DNA of 21,712 nt from Treponema sp. UBA1233 (lineage in GTDB: Bacteria; Spirochaetota; Spirochaetia; Treponematales; Treponemataceae): assembly GCA_002309305.1 (NCBI GenBank), contig DBWR01000049.1, positions 9,049-30,760 on the forward strand. Direction: 5' to 3'. How positions within the stretch are numbered: the stretch's first letter is position 1; every line of letters begins with the position of its first letter. Below, piece after piece: positions 8,301 to 13,962 of the stretch. The position numbers were made by a program, and so were the translations under genes. The notes under the pieces were generated by a model. The model had not been told where the DNA came from and did no database searches. It saw only the letters and a list, made by a program, of their open reading frames with translations.

Positions 8301-9909
8301 AGCCTACATAAACCGTTGTGTCGGTGACAATCTTTTCCCTAAGAGAGTCAATCGGTGGGTTTGTAACCTGTGCGAACAGCTGCTTGAAATACGAAAACAG
8401 AGGTGGATGACGGTCGGACATGATTGCAAGCGGACTGTCCACACCCATGGAAGCAGTCGGTTCAATTCCGTTTTTGGCCATCGGAAGAATCATTTCGTTT
8501 ACGTCCTCATAATTCCAGCCGAAAGCCTTGTACATCCTGTCGCGTTCTTCCTGAGTATAAACCGGTATCTTCTTGTTTGGAATAGAAAGATCACTCAAAT
8601 GAAGCAGGTTTCTGAACAGCCATTCTCCATATGGATGTGCCGAAGCATAAAGAGCCTTGCATTCTTCATCGGAAACAAGTTTTTTATTGACGGTATCCAC
8701 AAGCAGGATTTTGCCGGGCTCCAGTCTGGACTTGCACTTGATGTTTTCTTCGGGAATGTCAAGAACACCGACTTCGGAGGCAAGTACCAGATTATTGTCT
8801 TTTGTGATGTAATAGCGGCTTGGCCTAAGTCCGTTTCTGTCAAGGGTTGCTCCAAGAACGTCACCGTCGCTGAACAGTATGGCGGCAGGTCCGTCCCAAG
8901 GTTCCATCATGGTTGCCCAATAATGATAGAAGTCCTTTTTGTCCTGCACCATCGCCTCATCATGTTTCCACGGTTCCGGAATACACACCATTACAGCAAG
9001 TGCCAGAGGCATTCCATTCATCATCAGGAACTCCAGGGTGTTGTCAAGCATTGCGGAATCCGATCCAGTCGCATCTACGGCCGGCAAAACCTTTTTCATG
9101 TCGTCATCGTTTATGTATGAAGAAGCAAGGGTTTCCTCGCGAGCAAGCATACGGTCAACGTTTCCGCGTATCGTGTTGATTTCTCCGTTGTGTGCAATCA
9201 GGCGGTTTGGATGAGCCCTCTGCCAGCTGGGCTGTGTATTTGTACTGAATCTTGAATGTACTATAGAAACTGCTGAAGCAAAATTTGAATCCTGCAGGTC
9301 ACTGTAAAAACTCCTGAGCTGACGGACAAGGAACATTCCCTTGTAGACTATCGTTCTGCTTGAAAAAGACACGACATAAGACTGGAGCTGCGAATGTTCA
9401 AACTGACGGCGCAGAATGTAAAGGCGTCGGTCAAAGTCAAGTCCCTTTTCCACTCCGGCGGGGCGTGCTATGAAACATTGCATGATTACCGGCATGCACT
9501 CTCTGGCTCGGTTTCCAAGCACATCTTCGTTTACAGGAACAGTCCTCCATCCAAGAAACGGAAGGGATTCCTTTTGCGCCAGGCTTTCCACCATCCTCAT
9601 TGCCTGGGCACGAAGCAGCTTTTCCTGGGGGAAAAAGAACATACCGATTCCATAATCCCTTTTGTCTCCGAGCTGAATTCCAAGAGACTTTGCCTCGGCA
9701 GAAAAAAACTCGTGCGGTATCTGAACCAAAATGCCGACACCGTCTCCGGTTTGTCCATCGGCATCCTTCCCGGCCCTGTGCTCAAGTTTTTCCACAATGC
9801 TCAGGGCATCATCAACAATCTTGCGGCTTGGCTTGCCGTCAATGCTGACAATGGCCCCGATTCCACAGCTGTCGTGTTCAAACGACGGTTCATACAGTGT
9901 TTTATGCAT
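5395..9909 (-). CDS. gltB: Glutamate synthase large subunit
   Basis: Converts glutamine plus 2-oxoglutarate into two glutamates in the cytoplasm, with GltD supplying electrons. The protein is 1504 residues, normal for the family. The start MHKTLYEPSFEHDSCGIG places a short propeptide before Cys15, the expected N-terminal nucleophile of the class II amidotransferase domain (to about 430). A central domain follows, then the FMN synthase domain with GEGGENPERLGTE and KPGEGGHLPGKKV. Cysteines in MGCAMMRVCNLDTCPFG (C-x5-C-x4-C, about residue 1110) are the [3Fe-4S] ligands. The GxGxG-type C-terminal domain closes the chain. The ATG at 9909 follows AAGGGG; a longer in-frame opening to 10080 starts with TTG, crosses a terminator hairpin and is rejected. 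It forms an operon with gltD. Confidence 0.97.
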   Translation of the reverse strand: MHKTLYEPSFEHDSCGIGAIVSIDGKPSRKIVDDALSIVEKLEHRAGKDADGQTGDGVGILVQIPHEFFSAEAKSLGIQLGDKRDYGIGMFFFPQEKLLRAQAMRMVESLAQKESLPFLGWRTVPVNEDVLGNRARECMPVIMQCFIARPAGVEKGLDFDRRLYILRRQFEHSQLQSYVVSFSSRTIVYKGMFLVRQLRSFYSDLQDSNFASAVSIVHSRFSTNTQPSWQRAHPNRLIAHNGEINTIRGNVDRMLAREETLASSYINDDDMKKVLPAVDATGSDSAMLDNTLEFLMMNGMPLALAVMVCIPEPWKHDEAMVQDKKDFYHYWATMMEPWDGPAAILFSDGDVLGATLDRNGLRPSRYYITKDNNLVLASEVGVLDIPEENIKCKSRLEPGKILLVDTVNKKLVSDEECKALYASAHPYGEWLFRNLLHLSDLSIPNKKIPVYTQEERDRMYKAFGWNYEDVNEMILPMAKNGIEPTASMGVDSPLAIMSDRHPPLFSYFKQLFAQVTNPPIDSLREKIVTDTTVYVGSDGNLLDAKSSNCTVLEINNPILTGVDMLKIKALDKDGLRSAVVSLLYYKNTSLEAAIEGVFNDIEKQYHKNANIMILSDRGVDENHVAIPSLLAVSAVEQYLIRTKKRTKISIILESAEIRDVHQAAMILGYGARAINPYLAHECIAELIDQKLLDKDYHTAIDDYNSAILNGVVKISAKMGISAIQSYQSAQIFEAVGISKPVIDKFFTNTVSRVGGISLKEIEEDVNYHHNRAFDPLGLAVNTHLDTVGNHKMRRGPMCEDHLYSPEIIIALQQSTQNGDYSRFKEYTSMVDDNAHPHTLRALLDFNFPEKGIPIEEVEGADKIVTRFKTGAMSYGSISEEAHKCMAKAMNHLHGKSNSGEGGENPERLGTEYNSAIKQVASGRFGVTEEYLLSAQEIQIKMAQGAKPGEGGHLPGKKVYPWIAKTRYATPGVSLISPPPHHDIYSIEDLAQLIYDLKNANRKARISVKLVSEAGVGTIASGVAKAGAQVILISGHDGGTGAAPISSIHHAGLPWELGLAETHQTLLQNGLRSRVRIETDGKLMSGRDVTIAALLGAEEFGFATAPLITMGCAMMRVCNLDTCPFGVATQNSELRKRFKGKPEYVENFMLFIAEEMREYMARLGVRTVDELVGRSDLLKLKEKPYASRAKLVDMSRILGESGNVCFKKEDVFDFELEKTLDEKVLLPAFEKIKSTPAVLSKKEVCVHSTDRSFGTILGSEIQKKYSGKLEDDSFVVNCSGGGGQSFGAFIPKGLTLKLKGDSNDYFGKGLSGGKLVVLPPEQSELEADQNIIIGNVALFGATGGEAYINGIAGERFCVRNSGATAVVEGCGDHGLEYMTGGTVVILGKTGRNLAAGMSGGIAYVLDAHHDLYKRLNSQLVSVEEIENSHDRNELQRLIKKHYDETGSKLAKKILDNFEEKLPDFKKIIPNDYKRMLNEISRGEEQGFSHQEAVMEAFRKLTQKGA

Positions 9910-9935
9910 AATTATTCCCCTTAACAAAAAAATGC

Positions 9936-9988
9936 AAAAAAAAACGCCGCAAAAGCCATCCCGAAAAACAGAATGGTTTCTGCGGCGT
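9936..9988 (-). terminator. Intrinsic terminator in the gltB leader (candidate attenuator)
   Basis: The arms at 9988-9973 and 9959-9944 form a 16-position stem with one G-U pair and one A-C mismatch (core ACGCCGCA with TGCGGCGT), and a 13-base loop. On the minus strand the stem runs straight into nine T residues (9944-9936). The hairpin lies 27 bases upstream of the gltB ATG, between two divergent genes, so the only minus-strand gene transcript it could stop is that of gltB itself. No clear antiterminator or known riboswitch fold was found. Confidence 0.75.
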
Positions 9989-10002
9989 CTCTGCCTTTTT
10001 TT

Positions 10003-10032
10003 ATTCTTAGCAAAAAGTAGAAAAAAAGTCAA
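10003..10032 (-). promoter_or_regulatory. Candidate gltB promoter
   Basis: Minus strand: -35 TTGACT at 10032-10027. The -10 is poor: TAAGAA at 10009-10004 (17-base spacer) or AAGAAT at 10008-10003 (18). The expected start is near 9997, about 9 bases before the terminator hairpin, giving a leader of about 90 bases. Confidence 0.4.
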
Positions 10033-10073
10033 TAGGCATAAGGAAAGTTTTACAAAGATTTGATTCTTTCCTC

Positions 10074-10103
10074 TAGACAAAGTGTATTAAATTCTGATAA
10101 TAT
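10074..10103 (+). promoter_or_regulatory. infC operon promoter with extended -10
   Basis: -35 TAGACA at 10074-10079, an 18-base spacer, -10 TAATAT at 10098-10103, preceded by TG plus one base (10095-10097). The expected start near 10110 gives a leader of about 68 bases. The same -35 hexamer, TAGACA, recurs before the two polysaccharide genes at 14650 and 15811. Confidence 0.6.
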
Positions 10104-10110
10104 GATATCC

Positions 10111-10165
10111 ATGCCGTAAAATACATGCCGGAAAGGCGTTGTGGCAAGAGAGTGTTTTATAACAC
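10111..10165 (+). promoter_or_regulatory. Folded infC leader, candidate ribosomal autoregulatory element
   Basis: The leader can form an outer stem TGCC (10112-10115) with GGCA (10143-10146) around an inner hairpin ATGCC/GGCGT (10125-10129 with 10135-10139, loop GGAAA). A separate hairpin GTGTT-TTAT-AACAC (10152-10165) ends one base before the AAGGAGG site. In other bacteria this operon is controlled by IF3 and L20, so autoregulation is plausible, but I do not recognise the published L20 leader here. Confidence 0.35.
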
Positions 10166-10177
10166 CAAGGAGGATAG

Positions 10178-10702
10178 TTGGCAGACAATAAGGGAATGCG
10201 GGTAAATGAACAGATCCGTGTACGTGAGGTCAGACTCATTGACGATGAAGGTAATCAAAAGGGAATTGTCCCTACATTAGAAGCCCTCAAAATGGCAAAG
10301 GAGCGGGACCTCGATCTTGTTGAAGTATCGCCAAACGCAAATCCACCGGTTTGTAAGATACTGGACTTTGGAAAATACCGGTTTGAACAGGAGAAAAAAC
10401 TCCGTGACTCCAAGAAAAACCAAAAGGTATTGAAGCTCAAGGAAATTCGCATGCAGCCAAAGATCGGTTCAGGCGACCTTGACACCAAAGCAAAGCACGT
10501 TCAGGAGTTCTTAAACGAAGGCGATAAGGTAAAAGTCACCATCCGTTTCCGCGGAAGGGAACTTGCTCACACCGAGCTCGGCTTTGACGTCCTGAAGGAA
10601 GTAGAAAAAAGACTGGAAGAAGGTTCCTATGTCGTTGAAAAGGCAGCCGCAATGGACGGACGCTTTATGTCAATGACACTGGCTTCAAAAGTCAAGAAGT
10701 GA
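10178..10702 (+). CDS. infC: Translation initiation factor IF-3 (TTG start)
   Basis: IF-3 binds the 30S subunit, prevents premature joining with 50S and rejects wrong start codons. The 174-residue protein shows the N-terminal domain (VNEQIRVREVRLIDDEG near residue 8; LDLVEVSPNANPPVCKILDFGKY), a charged linker, and the C-terminal domain (KEIRMQPKIGSGDLDTKAKHV; VTIRFRGRELAH). The start codon is TTG at 10178, placed four bases after a strong AAGGAGG site (10167-10173). The next in-frame ATG at 10196 is 22 bases from that site, too far. A rare start codon on infC is a known autoregulatory device in Escherichia coli (AUU), because IF-3 discriminates against it. It is the first gene of the operon with rpmI, rplT, the zap genes and a UPF0178 gene. 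Confidence 0.96.
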   Translation: MADNKGMRVNEQIRVREVRLIDDEGNQKGIVPTLEALKMAKERDLDLVEVSPNANPPVCKILDFGKYRFEQEKKLRDSKKNQKVLKLKEIRMQPKIGSGDLDTKAKHVQEFLNEGDKVKVTIRFRGRELAHTELGFDVLKEVEKRLEEGSYVVEKAAAMDGRFMSMTLASKVKK

Positions 10703-10711
10703 GGTTTTAAA

Positions 10712-10912
10712 ATGCCAAAAATGAAGACAAAGAAGTCTGCAGCAAAACGCTACAGTCTTACAGGTACTGGCAAAGTAAAGTACAAGAAAATGAATCTTCG
10801 TCATATTTTGACAAAGAGGTCACCCAAGCGCAAGATGAATCTTCGCCATTCAGGTATTCTTTCTGAATGTGAGTCAAAGAAGATCCGCAAGCAGATGCTG
10901 CCATACGGCTGA
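10712..10912 (+). CDS. rpmI: 50S ribosomal protein L35
   Basis: A 66-residue basic protein of the large subunit. The start MPKMKTKKSAAKRY and the central HILTKRSPKRK block are diagnostic for L35, and the length is typical. The ATG is seven bases after GAGG (10701-10704), which overlaps the infC stop. An oddity is that KMNLRH occurs twice, flanking the HILTKRSPKR core. The two coding segments are nearly identical (near 10788-10803 and 10833-10848), where most L35 proteins have two diverged basic stretches. It sits second in the infC operon. Confidence 0.97.
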   Translation: MPKMKTKKSAAKRYSLTGTGKVKYKKMNLRHILTKRSPKRKMNLRHSGILSECESKKIRKQMLPYG

Positions 10913-10962
10913 TTTTGCTACGGATATTACAATTCAATTCAGATTCATAGGAGAAAAGAAAG

Positions 10963-11322
10963 ATGCCTAGAGCAATAGATGGAACAAAAAGAAAGAATCG
11001 TCGCGTAAAGATTTTAAAGCTTGCAAAAGGCTTTTATGGTGACAGAAAATCAAATTACAAGGCTGCCAAAGACGCAGTTGTAAAGTCTCTTGATCATGCT
11101 TATTCTGGACGCAAGGGAAAGAAACGTGATTACCGCTCATTGTGGATTGCACGTATAAATGCCGCTGTCCGTGATGAAGGCTTGTCATACAGCCGCTTTA
11201 TCAACGGTCTTACAAAAGCTGGAGTTACCTTGAACCGCAAGGCTCTCAGCAACATGGCAATCGAAGACCCCATAGCTTTCAAGGCTGTGGTGGAAGTAGC
11301 CAAAAAGGCACTTGAGGCATAA
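10963..11322 (+). CDS. rplT: 50S ribosomal protein L20
   Basis: L20 binds 23S rRNA early in large-subunit assembly and often represses its own operon. The 119 residues match the family length. Motifs include KRKNRRVKILKLAKGFYGDR in the N-terminal RNA-binding arm, YAYSGRKGKKRDYR-like text (here HAYSGRKGKKRDYRSLW), WIARINAAVRDEGLSYSRFI and NRKALSNMAIEDPIAF. An AGGAG ribosome site lies nine bases before the ATG. The stop TAA is followed directly by the ATG of the next gene, so the zapB-like gene is translationally linked to ribosomal protein synthesis. Confidence 0.98.
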   Translation: MPRAIDGTKRKNRRVKILKLAKGFYGDRKSNYKAAKDAVVKSLDHAYSGRKGKKRDYRSLWIARINAAVRDEGLSYSRFINGLTKAGVTLNRKALSNMAIEDPIAFKAVVEVAKKALEA

Positions 11323-11799
11323 ATGATTTCACTCGATCAGGTTTTATTGCTGCAAAAAAAGGTAGAGACTGCTGTAGAAAAAATCCGTACGCTTAATACG
11401 AAGGTTCTTCAGCTTCAATCAGAAAACGATGCTTTGCGTAGTAAATGCTCAGAGCTCCAAAATTCGCTTGCTGATAAATCGGGGTTAGTTTCTTCCCTGG
11501 AAGCAGAACAAAACCAGATCGAGGAAACAATCCGCAAGGCACTTGATCAGCTTGATGATGTTGAAAATGCAGTTCTTGATTCAGAATCAGGTCCCGCACT
11601 CGAAACGGAACAGGCTGGTCAGGCAGACTTCAATTTTACCGAAACAAAAGATCAGGCAGTTCAGTCTGAACCGCAGCAAAAAACAGCAGATACAACACCA
11701 ATTCAACCAGCAGAAGAACAAAAGGACAAAGCCCCGGAAACTCCCGCCGCTACCGAACCTCAGTCAAGTGACATCAACGGTCAGTTTGACATTTTCTAG
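11323..11799 (+). CDS. Coiled-coil, ZapB-like protein with acidic tail
   Basis: A 158-residue protein with two parts. Residues 1 to about 85 carry heptad-like leucines and many K, E and Q, a parallel coiled coil (for example VLQLQSENDALRSKCSELQNS). Residues 86 to 150 are low-complexity, rich in E, Q, T, P and A, and probably disordered. The chain ends in DINGQFDIF, a hydrophobic tip after the tail. I infer a ZapB-like division role because zapA follows 15 bases later and the coiled-coil half is of ZapB kind; the protein is about twice the length of Escherichia coli ZapB (about 80 residues). The ATG directly follows the rplT stop, and GAGG within rplT lies five bases upstream. The last five residues resemble a sliding-clamp-binding peptide (see findings). 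The function is not proven by sequence. Confidence 0.6.
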   Translation: MISLDQVLLLQKKVETAVEKIRTLNTKVLQLQSENDALRSKCSELQNSLADKSGLVSSLEAEQNQIEETIRKALDQLDDVENAVLDSESGPALETEQAGQADFNFTETKDQAVQSEPQQKTADTTPIQPAEEQKDKAPETPAATEPQSSDINGQFDIF

Positions 11800-11814
11800 G
11801 CACAGGGATTCAAA

Positions 11815-12108
11815 ATGGGGAGACTTCAAGTTGACCTTCTTGGCGCATCCTTTTCTGTCAGATCCGGAGAAGACGACAAATACCTCTCCAAACTTCTTTC
11901 ACATTACAAGAAAATAGTCTCATCACTCAGGAAATCTGGAGCAAGCGATGACCCGCTGCAATTGAGCATACTGGCAGGAATTACACTGGCAGATGAACTC
12001 TACAAGGCAAGGGAACAAAATGCATCAATCCAAGTTTCTCCACAAGACCAGGATGAAGCAGAGCGCCTCACCATGCAGATGATAGAAAAAATCGACAAGG
12101 TACTGTAA
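11815..12108 (+). CDS. zapA: Cell division protein ZapA
   Basis: ZapA bundles FtsZ filaments at the division ring and links to ZapB. The 97-residue protein starts MGRLQVDLLGASFSVRSGEDDKYL, matching the ZapA beta-strand start (a hydrophobic stretch, LLG, then a strand and acidic turn before the Y-L helix). A helix with ILAGITLADELYKAREQ follows, equivalent to the family A-L-x-x-A-x-E-L block. A charged helical end (EAERLTMQMIEKIDKVL) fits the tetramerisation coiled coil. AGGGA precedes the ATG by five bases. It lies between the zapB-like gene and the UPF0178 gene (one-base gap). ZapA proteins are poorly conserved, so the call rests on fold pattern, size and neighbour. Confidence 0.85.
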   Translation: MGRLQVDLLGASFSVRSGEDDKYLSKLLSHYKKIVSSLRKSGASDDPLQLSILAGITLADELYKAREQNASIQVSPQDQDEAERLTMQMIEKIDKVL

Positions 12109-12109
12109 G

Positions 12110-12553
12110 ATGAAAATCTGGGTTGACGCGGACTCATGCCCCACTTCCGTAAGAAAAATAATCCTCCAAAAAGCCTGTGACAAGGAAATACCCATAGTTT
12201 TTGCCGCAAACCGGGACATCAAACCAGCCTTTGTGTACAAGCTTTTTACCATGCATATTTGCGGGAAAAAGAATGGAGCGGCCGACGACTGGATTGTAGA
12301 AAACGCAGAGAAACAGGACATTGCCGTCACCCGTGACATACCCCTTGCCGGACGACTCCTCGAAAAGGGAATCACAGTAATCAACGACCGTGGAACAAGG
12401 TTCACCAGAGACAATATCCGCAACATGATGGAAGAACGTGAACTTCACATGCAGATGGTGAATCTTGGAATTGCACCAAAGGGAAACTGGAAATCATTTG
12501 GAGAAAAAGAAATAAAAAAATTCAGGGAGTGTATTGATTCCCTTCTACCCTAA
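12110..12553 (+). CDS. UPF0178 (DUF188) family protein, YaiI/YqxD type
   Basis: A 147-residue member of a conserved family of unsolved function. Diagnostic text includes IWVDADSCPTSVRKII (residues 3-18), a PIVFAANRDIKP segment, GAADDWIVENAEKQDIAVTRDIPLA (a PIN/NYN-like acidic pattern) and VINDRGTRFTRDNI. The spaced aspartates (D6, D8, the DD pair and D of TRDIPLA) suggest a metal-dependent nuclease-like fold, an inference from family-level similarity. The ATG begins one base after the zapA stop, so it is the last gene of the infC operon. Its TAA (12551-12553) overlaps the opposite-strand TAG of the HD-GYP gene, with no terminator between. Confidence 0.93.
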   Translation: MKIWVDADSCPTSVRKIILQKACDKEIPIVFAANRDIKPAFVYKLFTMHICGKKNGAADDWIVENAEKQDIAVTRDIPLAGRLLEKGITVINDRGTRFTRDNIRNMMEERELHMQMVNLGIAPKGNWKSFGEKEIKKFRECIDSLLP

Positions 12554-13836
12554 CATTCGTCTTCCGGGGTAAGAGCCTTGTTGATGGCCTCCAGCCTGCT
12601 GCTAATCTGCATGAATGCCTCAACCAAATCAGGATCAAACTGTTTTCCGCTCTGGGACTGTATCTCCTGGAAGGTTTCTTCTGCCGTCCATGGCTTTTTG
12701 TATGACCTCATGTGACGGAGGGCATCGTAAACGTCTGCAAGGGCAACAATGCGTGCCGCAAGAGGTATTTCGTCCCCCTTGAGTGGCTTTCTCTGTTCAG
12801 GTGGAAGAATAGCCTGCCCCTGCTCAAACGAACCGAAATCATCGATAATGCCCGGATAACCCCTGGGACTTCCATCGTAATAGGCATGATGGTGCATGCA
12901 CACGTCTTGGGCCATTTTGTCCAGCTCGCTTTCTACAGGATCAAAAATCTGTGCGCCCAAAATCGTATGTCCCTGCATGACAGCCCTTTCTTCGTCGGTG
13001 AGGGGTCCCTGCTTCTTGAGGATTACATCGGGGATTGCAACTTTACCTACGTCATGGCTTTTTGCCGCAAGCTTAAGGTTGTCACGGAAACGGTTACGTT
13101 CATTTTCCGGTATGTTTTTTGTCGCGGCATAGCGGTCGTAGATTTCCACCGCAAAACTTGAAACACGCTCTACGTGTGCTCCGGTTTCCTTGGGGTCACG
13201 GTATCCTGCCATACGAACAAGACGTTCTATGAGCTGCTTTGTCAAATATGCATATTCGTAAATCTGACCTACGTTGGTTGCAAAATGCGATATGTAAAAT
13301 TCAGCGTCTGTATCAAACGGAATTATGTTTCCCTTTGCATCCTGGGCATTGATTATCTGAAGGACTCCCAAAATCTTGCCGTTTGTCATTGTAAGCGGAA
13401 GGGTAAGCATGGAAGTAGTATGGTAGCCGGAAGTAAGGTCCGTTGCAAAACTAAAGTGATACGGTCTCTTTACGGTATGTTCCTCATCCTCCCATTCGCT
13501 CATCGTATATGCATCAGGAATGTTGATGGTCTGCTTGCTCATTGCGCAGTAACCGCAAATTGTCTCAGAATTAACCGGGAAAGAAAAGGCCAGGTACGGA
13601 AGTTTAACTCCGGGTTCAAGGAGTGCCTGCTTTGTATAGTTTACGCTGTAACGGATTTTAAGGGAATTGTCTTCCTCTTCGTATGAATAGATTGAACCTG
13701 CATCGGCATTGGCTATCTTGCATGCGGCTATAAGGATGTTTTCCAGAAGGATGTCGGTATCACGGATTTTTCCAAGCTCCCGCTCGATTTGAGTCATCTG
13801 TTTTAGTTTTTTCGTATGTTCATCACTGTGCTTCAT
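12550..13836 (-). CDS. GAF-HD-GYP cyclic-di-GMP phosphodiesterase
   Basis: A 428-residue cytoplasmic signalling protein with no membrane segment. Residues 15-195 form a GAF-type sensor domain (ACKIANADAGSIYSYEE; SMLTLPLTMTNGKILGVLQIINA). Residues 205-410 form the HD-GYP domain, which hydrolyses c-di-GMP. Its metal and catalytic residues are present: H221 (GAHVERVS), H261-D262 (SHDVGKVAIPD), H290 (MQGHTILGA), HHH at 315-317 (MHHHAYYDG), GYP at 326-328 and D368 (ALADVYDA). Two oddities: two extra residues before GYP (DGSPRGYP instead of the usual DGxGYP) and about 20 extra residues (330-351) before IPLAARIV. A GAGG site lies seven bases before the ATG. It is convergent with the UPF0178 gene with a four-base overlap. 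Degradation of c-di-GMP fits motility or surface control, but the sensed ligand is unknown. Confidence 0.93.
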   Translation of the reverse strand: MKHSDEHTKKLKQMTQIERELGKIRDTDILLENILIAACKIANADAGSIYSYEEEDNSLKIRYSVNYTKQALLEPGVKLPYLAFSFPVNSETICGYCAMSKQTINIPDAYTMSEWEDEEHTVKRPYHFSFATDLTSGYHTTSMLTLPLTMTNGKILGVLQIINAQDAKGNIIPFDTDAEFYISHFATNVGQIYEYAYLTKQLIERLVRMAGYRDPKETGAHVERVSSFAVEIYDRYAATKNIPENERNRFRDNLKLAAKSHDVGKVAIPDVILKKQGPLTDEERAVMQGHTILGAQIFDPVESELDKMAQDVCMHHHAYYDGSPRGYPGIIDDFGSFEQGQAILPPEQRKPLKGDEIPLAARIVALADVYDALRHMRSYKKPWTAEETFQEIQSQSGKQFDPDLVEAFMQISSRLEAINKALTPEDEC

Positions 13837-13913
13837 CAGAGACCTCGGTCAATGCCATCCTTCAACTATTGAAACCTCCCCAAAAACAATCATTCTAAAA
13901 TCACAGATATTTT

Positions 13914-13943
13914 ATTAAAAAGAGAAAAAAAATACAAGTACAA
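13914..13943 (-). promoter_or_regulatory. Weak candidate promoter of the HD-GYP gene
   Basis: Minus strand: TTGTAC at 13943-13938, an 18-base spacer, TTTAAT at 13919-13914. The expected leader is about 70 bases and contains GAGG. The alternative is readthrough from eda, since no terminator is visible between the two genes. Confidence 0.3.
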
Positions 13944-13962
13944 CAGCCAATTTCAAAAACAA

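Noticed and set aside
7819..9120. Open frame of 433 codons on the plus strand inside gltB
   Set aside because: It is antisense to a conserved gltB region, has no recognisable domain, promoter or ribosome site, and is explained by gltB codon usage.
9910..10080. In-frame 57-residue extension of gltB upstream of 9909
   Set aside because: It would start with TTG, crosses a strong terminator hairpin, lacks family similarity and would hide the expected short propeptide before Cys15. AAGGGG marks the start at 9909.
10104..10177. Known L20 leader RNA
   Set aside because: The region folds, but I could not match it to the described Firmicutes element; kept only as an unnamed candidate.
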